From the NCBI RefSeq assembly GCF_027853965.1, contig NZ_JAQGLB010000013.1, positions 62,001 to 126,000 of the forward strand: a DNA stretch of 64,000 nucleotides, given 5' to 3'. The notes below the pieces were generated by a model. The model searched no databases. It was not told the origin of the DNA and saw only the letters and a program-made list of their open reading frames with translations. This stretch comes from Saccharopolyspora indica (lineage in GTDB: Bacteria; Actinomycetota; Actinomycetes; Mycobacteriales; Pseudonocardiaceae). Shown piece after piece: positions 24,950 to 34,061 of this stretch. A program made the position numbers and the translations under genes. The first letter of the stretch is position 1. Every line of letters starts with the position of its first letter.

Positions 24950-26494
24950 TCACCCGAAGTCGCGATCTTCGGGCGAGGGCGGGAGCGAGGGCAGGAACTT
25001 CGGCGCCCGCCAGGCGTCCAGCTCCCGCTCGACCGATGCCGCCAGCGACAGCAGTTCCGGGTCTTGCCGGTGACCGGCCATCAGGAGCAGGCCGACCGGG
25101 AGCTCGCCGACGAATCCGGCGGGCACCGAGATCGACGGGTAGCCCGCCACCGCGGCCGGCGTCGAGGACGGGATCACGTCGTCGTCACCGCGCGCGCAGT
25201 CCGTGGTCCAGGCGGGCGGGTTGGTCGGCGAAGCGATCGCGTCCAGGCGGTGCTCCGCCATCGTCTCGTCGATCGAGCGCTTGGCCAGGTCTGTCAGCTC
25301 CGCGCGCATCGCGCGGTAGTCCGGGTCCGTGGTCGGCGGCGCGGTGAGGGCCTGCTCGAAGAGCTCCTGCCCGGCGAAGCAGGTCTGCTCCTCCGGTGTC
25401 CGCCGGTTGAACTCGATGAGCTCGGCGAGGTCGCGCGGTCCGCCGCGGGTGGCCAGGTAGGCGTCGATGTCCCGGTGGAACTCGCTGAGCAGCGCGGGGA
25501 ATTCCAGCTCGCCGAGCCGGTCCTGGTAGGGCGGGACCACCTCGACGACCTCAGCGCCAGCCGCGCGGAACTTCGCCGCGGTGCTGGACATCAGCGCGTC
25601 GACCTCCGGGCCGAGGTCCGGCAGCCGCCAGAGCCCGATGCGCTTGCCCGCCAGGCCGTCGGCCCGCGGGACCACCGGTTCCGATCCCTGCAGCACGGCC
25701 AGCGTCAGCGCGGCGTCGACGACGTTGCGCGCCATCGGCCCGGCGGTGTCCTGCTCCACCGAGATCGGCACCACGCCGGCACCGCTGACCAGCCCGAGGC
25801 TCGGCTTGTGCCCGACCACGCCGTTGATCCCGGCCGGGCACACGATCGAACCGTCGGTCTCGGTGCCGATCGCCACCTGCGCCAGCGACGCGGCCAGCGC
25901 GGCGCCGGAACCGGCCGACGAACCGCACGGGTTGCGGTCCAGCACGTACGGGTTGCGGGTCTGCCCGCCGACCGCGGACCAGCCGGAAGTCGGTGTCTCG
26001 GCGCGGAAGTTGGCCCACTCGGAGAGGTTCGTCTTGCCGAGGATCACCGCGCCGCCGTCCCGCAGCCGGGTCACCAGTTCCGCGTCGGTGTCCGGCGGTG
26101 CTCCGGCCAGCGCCAGGGAACCGGCGGTCGTCGGCATGTCGCGGGTGTTCACGTTGTCCTTGAGCAGGACCGGGATCCCGTCCAGCGGACCGAGGACCTG
26201 CCCGGCGCGGTGCCGGGCGTCGCTGGCCTCCGCCTCGGCCACCGCCTCCGGATTCGTGTGCAGCACCGAGTTGATCCGGGGATCGACGGTGCGGATCCGG
26301 TGCAGGTACGCGGCGGTCAGCTCGCTCGACGTCAGCGACCCCTCGGCCATCCGCTCCTGGAGCTGCGGAATCGTCGCGGTGTCGAGGTCGATGCCGAGTG
26401 CCGGGGCGGCCTCGGCCCCGCGCACGTACTGCCCTGTCATGAACATCCCAGCGGTGAGAGCGGTGATCAGCGCGAGCGCGCCAGTCCTGCGCAT
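24950..26494 (-). CDS. Secreted amidase-signature (AS) family hydrolase
   Basis: 514 residues from ATG 26494. Signal peptide: RRTGALALITALTAGMFMTG, with cleavage around AEAAPA. AS catalytic triad motifs: catalytic Lys in PVLLKDNVNTRDMPTTAGS, cis-Ser in NPCGSSAGSGAALAASL, and nucleophile Ser in IGTETDGSIVCPAGINGVVG. Length and order match the family. It hydrolyses an amide outside the cell or in the envelope; related proteins act on peptide amides or amide drugs. The upstream 117 bp holds two direct repeats TTCACAGTTTC (26550-26560 and 26591-26601), possibly regulatory. Confidence 0.92.
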   Translation of the reverse strand: MRRTGALALITALTAGMFMTGQYVRGAEAAPALGIDLDTATIPQLQERMAEGSLTSSELTAAYLHRIRTVDPRINSVLHTNPEAVAEAEASDARHRAGQVLGPLDGIPVLLKDNVNTRDMPTTAGSLALAGAPPDTDAELVTRLRDGGAVILGKTNLSEWANFRAETPTSGWSAVGGQTRNPYVLDRNPCGSSAGSGAALAASLAQVAIGTETDGSIVCPAGINGVVGHKPSLGLVSGAGVVPISVEQDTAGPMARNVVDAALTLAVLQGSEPVVPRADGLAGKRIGLWRLPDLGPEVDALMSSTAAKFRAAGAEVVEVVPPYQDRLGELEFPALLSEFHRDIDAYLATRGGPRDLAELIEFNRRTPEEQTCFAGQELFEQALTAPPTTDPDYRAMRAELTDLAKRSIDETMAEHRLDAIASPTNPPAWTTDCARGDDDVIPSSTPAAVAGYPSISVPAGFVGELPVGLLLMAGHRQDPELLSLAASVERELDAWRAPKFLPSLPPSPEDRDFG

Positions 26495-26611
26495 GGGCCC
26501 ATCAGACTACGAAGAGCCCACCCGTGCAACCGATTTCAGCACTGTCCGATTCACAGTTTCAATGTGATCGGGGCTTTCTCACACCCGGCGTTCACAGTTT
26601 CCGGCGCGGGT

Positions 26612-27223
26612 TCAGAGCCAGCCGCGGTCGCGGGCGGTGTTGGCCGCTTCGATGCGGTTGCGCGCCGCCAGCTTCGCCATCGCGGTGGACAGGTAGTTGC
26701 GGACCGTTCCCTCCGCGAGGTGCAGGCTCGCGGCGATCTCGGCGTTGCCCGCGCCGGTGGCCACCTCGCGCAGGATCTCCCGCTCGCGCGCGGTCAGCGG
26801 GTCCGGCTGGTCCCAGGCCGCCACCGCGAGTTCCGGAGCCACCACCCGCTCGCCCGCGTGCACCCGCCGCAGCGCCGTGACCAGCTCGCCGATCGGCGAG
26901 TCCTTCAGCACGTAGCCGGACACCCCGATCTCCATCGCGCGGCGCAGGTATCCGCTGCGCGCGAAGGTGGTGACGATCAGCACCCGCACCGGATCACCGC
27001 GCCGGTGCAGTTCCGCCGCGACGTCGATGCCGCTGCGCTCCGGCATCTCGATGTCGGTCAGCAGGACGTCCGGCCGGTGCTGCTCGACCGCCGCCAGCGC
27101 TTCGGCGCCGCTGCCCGCCGTGGCCACCACCGCGACGTCCGGTTGCAGGTCCAGCAGCGCGGCGAAGGCGCTGAGCACCATCGTCTGGTCCTCGGCCAGC
27201 ACGACCCTGATCTGCTCGCCCAT
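26612..27223 (-). CDS. NarL/LuxR-type response regulator
   Basis: 203 residues from ATG 27223, whose A is shared with the stop of the sensor kinase gene (TGATG). Receiver domain: LAEDQ (acidic pair), DVLLTDIEMPERSG (phospho-acceptor Asp near 54), VTTFARSG and the Lys in YVLKDSP. LuxR-type HTH at the end: PLTAREREILREVATGAGNAEIAASLHLAEGTVRNYLSTAMAKL. Last gene of a four-gene operon (ATPase, permease, kinase, regulator). It probably binds the TGACA-N2-TGTCA dyad at 29983-29994, giving autoregulation. Confidence 0.93.
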   Translation of the reverse strand: MGEQIRVVLAEDQTMVLSAFAALLDLQPDVAVVATAGSGAEALAAVEQHRPDVLLTDIEMPERSGIDVAAELHRRGDPVRVLIVTTFARSGYLRRAMEIGVSGYVLKDSPIGELVTALRRVHAGERVVAPELAVAAWDQPDPLTAREREILREVATGAGNAEIAASLHLAEGTVRNYLSTAMAKLAARNRIEAANTARDRGWL

Positions 27224-28299
27224 CACGCCGCCACCTCGACCGGCACCGCGATGGTCACGGTCGTCCCGGCCGTGCCGGTGCGCCGGACCGCGCCGCCGAG
27301 CGCGCTGATCCGCTCGCGCATGCCGGTCAACCCGTTGCCGTCCGGTGCCTTTCCGCCCACTCCGTCGTCGGCCACGACCAGCCGCAGCTCGTCCTGCACG
27401 ACCTCCAGGCTGACGTGGCAGGTGCGCGCCGAGGCGTGCCTCGCGACGTTGGTGGTGGCCTCGCGCAGCGCGAGCGCCAGCTCGTGCTCGGTGGAGCCCA
27501 CGATGGCCTCCTCGACTTCCCATCGCACCGTCAACTGGACGCCCGAGCTGGACAGCGCGTTGCGCGCCGCCGCCAGCTCGGCTTCGAGCGTGGCCTGCCG
27601 CCACCCGCTCACCGTCGCGCGGATCTCGGCGAGCGCCGCCCGCGCGGCCCGCTCGATCTCACCGGACTCCCCGCGCGCCCGCTCGTCGTCGACGCCGACG
27701 AGCCCGTTCACCAGCTGGGCGCGCATGGTGATGGCAGTCAGCGTCTGCCCCAGCAGATCGTGCAGGTCACGGGCGATGCGCTCGCGCTCGGCCAGGGTGG
27801 CCAGGTGCTCGACGCGCGCGGTGCGCAGGCGCAGGTCGTTCTGCGCGCGCTCCTTCTCCGCCCACTCGATCTGCAGCGAGCCGATCAGCCACAGCAGCAC
27901 CAGCGGCGGCAGGTGCCCGAGCAGCCGCCAGGGCATCGGCACCACCGAGACCACCGAGAACACGCTGATCAGGGCCGTCATCCCGACGAACCACCGCAGT
28001 GCGGTGCGCCGCGACTCGGTCAGCCCGGCGAACGCGGCGGCGTAGACGAACAGCGTCGCCGCGCCGGAGTTGAACGGCGTCACGATCGCACCGAGCAGCA
28101 CCGTCGGCACGATCGCCGCCCACCGCGTCCGCTCCGGCCGCCGGTGCGCCACCGCGTACATCGGCACGAACACGACGACCACGGCGGCGGCCAGCGCCCA
28201 GTCCACCCAGGTCGCGGTCTCCGAGAACACCGGCAACCACAGCAGGTTCACCAGGTAGATCAGGTGTCCCCAGTGCGACATCAGTCCGGAAATCCTCAT
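27223..28299 (-). CDS. Sensor histidine kinase (HisKA_3/NarL-type)
   Basis: Starts at ATG 28299, overlapping the permease stop as ATGA; 358 residues. About five hydrophobic helices fill residues 10-140 with very short loops, an intramembrane-sensing arrangement. The phospho-acceptor box is ERERIARDLHDLLGQTLTAI (His near 183), followed by a HATPase domain: ALREATTNVARHA (N box), VVADDGVGG (G1) and GLTGMRERISALGG (G2). Being linked to an ABC-2 exporter, it probably senses membrane stress or the exporter's substrate, as in LiaS/DesK-like systems. Confidence 0.92.
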   Translation of the reverse strand: MRISGLMSHWGHLIYLVNLLWLPVFSETATWVDWALAAAVVVVFVPMYAVAHRRPERTRWAAIVPTVLLGAIVTPFNSGAATLFVYAAAFAGLTESRRTALRWFVGMTALISVFSVVSVVPMPWRLLGHLPPLVLLWLIGSLQIEWAEKERAQNDLRLRTARVEHLATLAERERIARDLHDLLGQTLTAITMRAQLVNGLVGVDDERARGESGEIERAARAALAEIRATVSGWRQATLEAELAAARNALSSSGVQLTVRWEVEEAIVGSTEHELALALREATTNVARHASARTCHVSLEVVQDELRLVVADDGVGGKAPDGNGLTGMRERISALGGAVRRTGTAGTTVTIAVPVEVAA

Positions 28300-29033
28300 G
28301 ATCGGGCATGACGATACGACACCGCGGCCAGCGTCCCGGTCACCGCGGTCGCGCCGAGCAGCACCAGCGCGTGCCCGAGGGCGGCGCTGCCGTCCAGCTG
28401 CGCCAGCGCGAGCTGCGCGAGGTGGTAGGTCGGCAGGAACGGCGCGATCTGGCCGAAGAAGCCGGGCAGCACCGACAGCGGCATCCACAGCCCGGACGCG
28501 ATCGCCATCGGGAACAGCAGCGCGTTGAGGATCGCGGTGGTGGCGTTGGCCCCCACCTGGAAACCGATCGCCAGCCCGAACAGCGCGAACGGCAGCGCGC
28601 CGAGCACCAGCACGACCGAGAGCCGGATCAGCGCGCCCGGCGAGGCCTGCAACGTGCCCAGCAGCGCGGAGGTCGCGGTCATCGCGATCAGCACGCCGAT
28701 CGCGTAGGGCAGCGCGGCCACCACCTTGGCGGTCAGCGTCACGCCGAGCGGCACGGGTGAGACCCGCTTGGCGCGCAGCCAGCCGCGTTCGCGGTCCGAT
28801 GCGACGCCGATGCCGGGGTTGGTCAGCACCACCGACAGCACGCCGAAGGTGCCGAAGGTGGCCAGCATGATGGTGCCCGTCGGCACCGCGCCGCCCTGTT
28901 CGCCGCCGAAGAGGGACGCGAACAGCGCGAAGAACGCCACCGGCATCACGATGGAGAACAGCAGCGCGGCCGGTTCGCGGATGATGCCGCGCAGCTCGTC
29001 GGTGATCTCGACGGCGAGGGTCCTGGTGTTCAC
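28296..29033 (-). CDS. ABC-2 type transporter permease
   Basis: Starts at GTG 29033, overlapping the ATPase stop (GTGA); 245 residues with six hydrophobic segments. After a short N-terminal amphipathic helix comes ALLFSIVMPVAFFALFASLFGG; the central conserved piece is SDRERGWLRAKRVSPVPLGVTLTAKVV and the final part SGLWMPLSVLPGFFGQIAPFLPTYHLAQL, all characteristic of ABC-2 exporters for drugs, lipids or peptides. Couples to the upstream ATPase and the downstream two-component pair. Confidence 0.92.
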   Translation of the reverse strand: MNTRTLAVEITDELRGIIREPAALLFSIVMPVAFFALFASLFGGEQGGAVPTGTIMLATFGTFGVLSVVLTNPGIGVASDRERGWLRAKRVSPVPLGVTLTAKVVAALPYAIGVLIAMTATSALLGTLQASPGALIRLSVVLVLGALPFALFGLAIGFQVGANATTAILNALLFPMAIASGLWMPLSVLPGFFGQIAPFLPTYHLAQLALAQLDGSAALGHALVLLGATAVTGTLAAVSYRHARS

Positions 29034-29920
29034 GCGGCGACCTCCTCGGTCAGGCCGAGCATGGCCTCTTCCAGCTTGGCGCCTTCGACCCGCAGGTCGG
29101 ACAGGGCCGGATCGGCGGCGAGCAACCTGCGCAGCAGTTCTTCCGGTTCCCGGGTGCGCAGCCGGACCAGGTCGCCGTCGGCGGCGACCGACACCGCGCC
29201 GGGCAACCGGCGCAGCTCGTCCCGGCCGAGCCCGGTCCGCGCGATCACGGTGCGGTCGGGCAGCCGGGCCGTCAGCCTCGCCGGGCTGTCGGCGGCCAGC
29301 ACCCGGCCGCGGTCCAGCACCACCACCCGGTCGGCGACCGCGGCCGCTTCCTCGATCAGGTGCGTGGTCACCAGCACTCCGGCGCCGCGGGCGCGGCGTT
29401 CGGCCAGCACCTGCCACAGCCGCCGCCGGGCGGCGACGTCGAGGCCGTTGGTGGGCTCGTCGAGCACCAGCAGCGCCGGATCGGTGACCAGCGCCATCGC
29501 CAGCTGCAACCGCTGCTGCTGCCCGCCGGAGAGCTTGGTCGCGCGCCGCCGCGCCAGCTCGGCCAGCCCCAGCTCGGCCAGCACCGGACCGGCCGCGGAA
29601 CGCGGGTAGCCGCCCCGCACCGCGGCACCCGTGACCAGCTCGCCGACCTTCAGCGTGCTCGGGAACCCGACCGACTGCTGCACCACGCCCAACCGCCTGC
29701 GCACCGCGGCCTTCCGCGGATCGCCGCCGTCCACCCGGACGGTTCCCGCTTGCGCGTGCAGCAGGCCGACGACCAGCTGCACGAGGGTCGTCTTGCCCGC
29801 CCCGTTCGGCCCGAGCAGGGCCACGCACTCCCCCGCCCCGACGGTGAGGTCGACTTCGTCCAACGCGCGCGTCGCACCGTAGCGGTGCCGCACCCCGCGC
29901 ACTTCGAGCACAGATCCCAT
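29030..29920 (-). CDS. ABC transporter ATP-binding protein
   Basis: The preferred start is ATG at 29920 (MGSVLEVRG); an upstream frame to 29995 adds a non-conserved tail that would cover the operator. 296 residues. Walker A GPNGAGKTT, Q-loop VVQQSVGF, signature LSGGQQQRLQLAMAL, Walker B LLVLDEPTNGLD and switch His in VTTHLIEEAA. The C-terminal 80 residues form the usual DrrA/CcmA-type accessory domain. First gene of the exporter plus two-component operon. Confidence 0.94.
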   Translation of the reverse strand: MGSVLEVRGVRHRYGATRALDEVDLTVGAGECVALLGPNGAGKTTLVQLVVGLLHAQAGTVRVDGGDPRKAAVRRRLGVVQQSVGFPSTLKVGELVTGAAVRGGYPRSAAGPVLAELGLAELARRRATKLSGGQQQRLQLAMALVTDPALLVLDEPTNGLDVAARRRLWQVLAERRARGAGVLVTTHLIEEAAAVADRVVVLDRGRVLAADSPARLTARLPDRTVIARTGLGRDELRRLPGAVSVAADGDLVRLRTREPEELLRRLLAADPALSDLRVEGAKLEEAMLGLTEEVAA

Positions 29921-29982
29921 GGTCGCCGATCGTGCTCGGCCGGAGCCCTGCCCAGTAGTGAAGCGAGAACACCTGGCGCAGC

Positions 29983-29994
29983 TGACAAATGTCA
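29983..29994 (-). promoter_or_regulatory. TGACA-N2-TGTCA dyad upstream of exporter operon
   Basis: TGACAAATGTCA lies 63 bp before the ATPase start. It is a typical shape for LuxR/NarL-family response regulator sites, and such a regulator is the last gene of this operon. TTGTCA within it could also act as a -35 box on the minus strand. Confidence 0.6.
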
Positions 29995-30016
29995 TGCGGT
30001 CCGAGATCGCACGGGG

Positions 30017-30853
30017 TCAGCTGGACTTGCGCTGCCGGTAGGCCCGCTGCTGGCAGGCGCGCGAGCAGTACGCGCGCGGACGTCCCGCGGACGCCTGCTC
30101 CACCGGCCCGTCGCACATCCGACACTTTTCATCACGCTTTTCATCACGACTCTGGACGAGCAGTTCGATGCCGTCAAGAACGCGGGCCAGGCCGAACTCG
30201 AACGAGTCCAGCGGCTCGTCGTACCCACCGGCCTCCCACAGCGCGGTGATCACCGGGAAGCGGTCGAGGCGCTCGAACAGCGACCCGCGAGCGCCCCACC
30301 ACTCCTCGTGGGTCACCCCGCTGCTGCGCTCCGCGCGGGCTGCTTCCGCCAGCGCCACCGCTTCGGAGTTGACGAAGCGCTCGACCAGCTCGGCCGAAGC
30401 GATCACCTCGGCCGGGGCGAGGCCGGTACCGGCGAGGATGCCGAGCAGGCGCTCGTAGTGCGCCACCGCGTTCGGCCCCGGCAGGCTGCGGCTGCCGCTC
30501 GCCTCGGCCAACCACGGATGCCGTTTGCGCAGTTCCCAGCCCTCGCGCGCGCAGGCTTCCAAGCGCGGGCGCCATTCGCCCTCGGCAGGCGCGGAACCCA
30601 GCTCCGCCAGCACCGCATCGCGCATCAGCTCGACGAGCTGGTCCCGCCCGGGCACGTGCCGGTACAGCGACATGCTGGTGAAGCCCAGCCGCTCGGCCAC
30701 CTTGCGCATCGACAGCCCGGCCAGCCCTTCGGCGTCGGCCACCGCCACCGCCGCGCGCACGATCCGGTTCAGGCTCAGCCCGGCCCGCGACCCGCCGTCC
30801 CGCCACAACAGCTCGATCCCGCGATCGGGATCGGCCACTCCGCCCTGCACCAT
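30017..30853 (-). CDS. TetR-family regulator with C-terminal zinc-finger-like tail
   Basis: 278 residues from ATG 30853, behind GGGGGGAGGTGG. HTH near residues 27-70: LSLNRIVRAAVAVADAEGLAGLSMRKVAERLGFTSMSLYRHVPGRDQLV, with a TetR-class (tetracycline-type) C-terminal domain. Residues about 242-278 add CRMCDGPVEQ, then YCSRACQQRAYRQRKSS, a CxxC...CxxxC cluster with a basic end. It looks like a small treble-clef/MYND-like zinc site and could give extra DNA contact or metal sensing. Separated by about 97 bp from the ABC operon start on the same strand. Confidence 0.85.
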   Translation of the reverse strand: MVQGGVADPDRGIELLWRDGGSRAGLSLNRIVRAAVAVADAEGLAGLSMRKVAERLGFTSMSLYRHVPGRDQLVELMRDAVLAELGSAPAEGEWRPRLEACAREGWELRKRHPWLAEASGSRSLPGPNAVAHYERLLGILAGTGLAPAEVIASAELVERFVNSEAVALAEAARAERSSGVTHEEWWGARGSLFERLDRFPVITALWEAGGYDEPLDSFEFGLARVLDGIELLVQSRDEKRDEKCRMCDGPVEQASAGRPRAYCSRACQQRAYRQRKSS

Positions 30854-30946
30854 CCGCCACCTCCCCCCTCCAGGATCCCGCCCCGCCGGATGCGGCCGGG
30901 CAACCCCCGCCTGTTCCGCGCCGGAAAAGTGGTCTACTCTCCACCC

Positions 30947-30965
30947 GAGTTTATGCCATAAACCC
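30947..30965 (+). promoter_or_regulatory. Operator-like dyad before beta-helix gene
   Basis: GAGTTTAT-GCC-ATAAACCC is an inverted repeat with one mismatch, just upstream of the GGAGG ribosome site of the gene at 30982. Its position fits repression of that gene, perhaps by a GntR- or LacI-type regulator not in the window. Confidence 0.55.
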
Positions 30966-30981
30966 GGAGGTTCGCGTAATC

Positions 30982-32682
30982 GTGCTAGAACTCCACGTCT
31001 CCCCCACCGGCGACGACTCCGCCCCGGGCACCCCGGAGGAGCCCTTCGCCACGCTCGACCGGGCTCGCCGCGCCGCCCGCGAGGCGACCGGTGAGGTCAC
31101 CGTTCATCTCGGAGCGGGCACTCACGTCCTGACCGCGCCACTCGCCCTCGACCCGGCGGACCGCCGGATCACCTTCCAGGCCCGCGGTTACGGCACCGCC
31201 GATCAGGAAGCGGTCGTCATCAGCGGCGGCCGGGAGATCTCCGGCTGGCAGGTGCGCGACGGGGTGTGGCGCGCGGAGGTCGGCGACCTGGACACCCGCC
31301 AGCTCCACGCCGACGGCCGGCGGGTGGAGCGCGCGGGCATCGACGGAATTCCCGGCAACGCGAGCCGAACGCCCACCGGGTACGTCACCGACAGCCGCGC
31401 ACCGCTGGCCTGGCAGCCCGGGGTCGAGTTCGTCCACCGGGGCGTCTACCCGTGGACCGAAGCGCGGTGCGGCGTCGCGGCGGTGGCTCCCGACGGCGAC
31501 TCCACCGCGATCACCATGCGGCAGCCCGCCTTCGGCTGGGCGCTCGAGCTCTACCGCTCCGCGTGGGACGGGGAGCTGATGGACGGCCCCGGCCTGCCGA
31601 CCCGCGTCGAGAACGATCTCGCCTTCCTCACCGAGCCCGGGACGTTCGTCCTGGACCGCTCCCGGCCGGGACAGCACGTCCTGCACTACCTCCCGCGGCC
31701 GGACGAGGACCCGCAGCGCACCCGCGTGGTCGCGCCCGTCCTGGAAGCGCTGCTGCGCGCGACGGGCGCCCGGGACATCTCCTTCCGCGGCTTGGCGTTC
31801 GCGGACGCGACGTGGCTGCGGCCCGGTGGCGACCGGGGATTCCTGCACTACCACGGCAACGCCTTCTACGACGGCGGCGGCGTGGAGGTGGTCGTGGTCG
31901 AGGACCGGTCGTGGGTCACCGTGCCGTCGGACACGAAGCCCGTTCCCGCCGCCGTGGTGCTCGACGACGCGGCCGGGATCCGGTTCGAGGGATGCCGCTT
32001 CACCCGCCTCGGCGCCACCGGCCTGAGCACCGCAGGCGGCTCGGACATCACCGTGCGCGGCTGCGACTTCGACGCCCTCGGCAGCGCCGGGATCTCGATC
32101 AGCGGGAGCCGGGAGGTGCTCGTCGAGGACAACCTGGTCCGGCAGATCGGCCTGGAGCACTCGGGCTCGCCCGGGATCTCGCTGGCGGGCACGACCGGGT
32201 GCACCGTTGCGCACAACCACGTCACCGACGTGCCGCACTGCGGGATCGTCGCGGGCCCGGCCAGCGGCACCCGCATCGTGCGCAACCTCGTCACGAAGAC
32301 CATGGGCGCGCTGGCCGACGGCGGCGGCGTCTACCTGTCGGGCCCGCAGGGCGATTCCCACGACAGCGGCGCCACCGTCAGCGGCAACCTCATCGAGGAC
32401 ACCAGGACTCCGTACAACTTCGGGCTCTACACCGACTACGGCGCCTCCTGGGTGACGGTGGAGGACAACGTGGTCGTCCGCGCCGACAGCACCGCGGTCC
32501 TGCACGTCAGCCCACCGCTGGAGAACGTCCGCTACCGCAACAACTTCTGGGACGCCGACCCGCTCGGCAGCGACGCCGTGCCGGACGGCGTCACCTTCGA
32601 GGACAACACCACGATCACCGACGAGGACGAACTGCGCGCCGCGACCGCGCACATCCGGGACCGCGCGGGCCGGATCCGCTAG
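30982..32682 (+). CDS. Right-handed parallel beta-helix protein (possible polysaccharide-active enzyme)
   Basis: Starts at GTG 30982 with GGAGG upstream; 566 residues. N-terminal LELHVSPTGDDSAPGTPEEPFATLDRARRAAR is the standard opening of pectate-lyase-like beta-helix proteins. Many short repeated turns follow from about 255 to 535 (IRFEGCRFTRLGATGLST, ITVRGCDFDALGSAGISISG, VLVEDNLVRQIG, CTVAHNHVTDVPHCGI, GATVSGNLIEDT). No signal peptide is seen, so it is probably intracellular. Catalytic residues cannot be assigned; a GH- or lyase-like role on an oligosaccharide is plausible. It ends with a 4-bp overlap with the convergent CaiB gene. Confidence 0.8.
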   Translation: MLELHVSPTGDDSAPGTPEEPFATLDRARRAAREATGEVTVHLGAGTHVLTAPLALDPADRRITFQARGYGTADQEAVVISGGREISGWQVRDGVWRAEVGDLDTRQLHADGRRVERAGIDGIPGNASRTPTGYVTDSRAPLAWQPGVEFVHRGVYPWTEARCGVAAVAPDGDSTAITMRQPAFGWALELYRSAWDGELMDGPGLPTRVENDLAFLTEPGTFVLDRSRPGQHVLHYLPRPDEDPQRTRVVAPVLEALLRATGARDISFRGLAFADATWLRPGGDRGFLHYHGNAFYDGGGVEVVVVEDRSWVTVPSDTKPVPAAVVLDDAAGIRFEGCRFTRLGATGLSTAGGSDITVRGCDFDALGSAGISISGSREVLVEDNLVRQIGLEHSGSPGISLAGTTGCTVAHNHVTDVPHCGIVAGPASGTRIVRNLVTKTMGALADGGGVYLSGPQGDSHDSGATVSGNLIEDTRTPYNFGLYTDYGASWVTVEDNVVVRADSTAVLHVSPPLENVRYRNNFWDADPLGSDAVPDGVTFEDNTTITDEDELRAATAHIRDRAGRIR

Positions 32683-33875
32683 GTGGTGCGGGCGATGTCG
32701 GCTTCGATGAGCGCCGTGATCTCCTCCTCCGGGTAGCCCAGGGAGGCCAGGATCCGCCTGGTGTCGGCGCCCTGCTCGCGCGGTGCGGTGCGGACGTTGC
32801 CGGGCGTCCGGCCGAGCTTGACCGGGATTCCGGTGCCCCGGTAGCCGTCCTTCTCCACCACCATCTCCCGGTGCAGCACCTGCGGGTCGGTCAGCGCCTC
32901 GCCGACGTCGTGCACCGGGGTCGCGGGCACGCCGCGCCGCAGCAGCGCCTGGGCCAGGTCTTGCCTGGTCCGGGCGCTGATCGGCGCGGCGAGCAGGTCG
33001 CGCAGCACGCCCATGTGCCCGACCCGGTCGGCGTTGGTGGCGAAGCGGGGATCCTCGGCGAGCTCCGGCAGGCCCAGGACCTCGGCCATGGCGCGGAACT
33101 GGCGGTCGTTGCCGCCGCTGATGAAGATCGGCCCGTCCGCCGCGTCGAAGGTGTCGTACGGGGCGATCGACGGGTGCGCCGAGCCGGTGCGCTGCGGGAT
33201 CTGGCCCGAGGCCAGCCACGCGGCGGAGTGCGGGTGCAGCAGCGAGACCGCGGTGTCCAGCAACGTGCAGTCCACCAGCTGCCCGCGGCCGGAGGCGTGC
33301 CGCTCGTGCAGGGCCAGCAGCACGCCGGAGAAGGCGTAGATGCCGGTCACCATGTCCACGATGGGCACGCCGACCCGCAGCGGTGGCCCGGACTTCTCAC
33401 CGTTGATGCTCAGCAGTCCGCCGTAGGCCTGCAGGATCGCGTCGTAGCCGGGCGTGGAGCCCATCGGCCCGTCGGTGCCGAACCCGGTGATCCGGCAGTG
33501 CACCAGCCGGGGGAAGCGCGCCGCGATGACCTCGTCGGGGTAGCCCCACTTCGCCAGCGTCCCCGCCTTGAAGTTCTCCACCACGACGTCCACATCGGAC
33601 AGCAGCTCGCCCAGCAGCCGCTGGCCGTCCGCGGTGGTCAGGTCCAGGCAGATGTTGGCCTTGTTGCGGTTGATCCCGGTGTGGTAGGCGCTCATGGTCC
33701 CGGTGACGAACGGCGGGCCCCAGCTGCGGGTGTCGTCGCCCGCGGGCGGCTCGACCTTGATCACCTCGGCGCCGTGGTCGGCGAGCATCTGCGAGCACAG
33801 CGGACCGGCCAGGATCCGCGACAGGTCCAGGACGCGGATGCCCCGCAGGCTGCCGGTGGGTTCGGATGCGTTCAT
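32679..33875 (-). CDS. CaiB/BaiF-family CoA-transferase (type III)
   Basis: 398 residues from ATG 33875 (AGGAC upstream). N-terminal LRGIRVLDLSRILAGPLCSQMLADHGAEVIKVEPP is diagnostic. PGYDAILQAYGG carries the catalytic Asp that forms the aspartyl-CoA mixed anhydride. NRNKANICLDL and the QLVDCTLLDTAVSLL region complete the pattern. It moves CoA from a donor thioester to a carboxylic acid. Transcribed in the same direction as the acyl-CoA dehydrogenase 318 bp upstream, suggesting activation plus oxidation of one carboxylic acid. Confidence 0.94.
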   Translation of the reverse strand: MNASEPTGSLRGIRVLDLSRILAGPLCSQMLADHGAEVIKVEPPAGDDTRSWGPPFVTGTMSAYHTGINRNKANICLDLTTADGQRLLGELLSDVDVVVENFKAGTLAKWGYPDEVIAARFPRLVHCRITGFGTDGPMGSTPGYDAILQAYGGLLSINGEKSGPPLRVGVPIVDMVTGIYAFSGVLLALHERHASGRGQLVDCTLLDTAVSLLHPHSAAWLASGQIPQRTGSAHPSIAPYDTFDAADGPIFISGGNDRQFRAMAEVLGLPELAEDPRFATNADRVGHMGVLRDLLAAPISARTRQDLAQALLRRGVPATPVHDVGEALTDPQVLHREMVVEKDGYRGTGIPVKLGRTPGNVRTAPREQGADTRRILASLGYPEEEITALIEADIARTT

Positions 33876-34061
33876 GGACCGTCCTGTTCGCTCGAAACTT
33901 CCACTACCCGTTGACGTTCAGTGCTCCCGGATCCGCGCGGTTCCGGGGTTTCCCCTTGGTGGTGGTGACCGCAAGCGCGACGACCAACCGGCCTCACCGC
34001 AGAGACGTCGCACGCGCCGCAGGCGCATAACCCACCCCCACAACCGGCACCGCCGCGGGTT

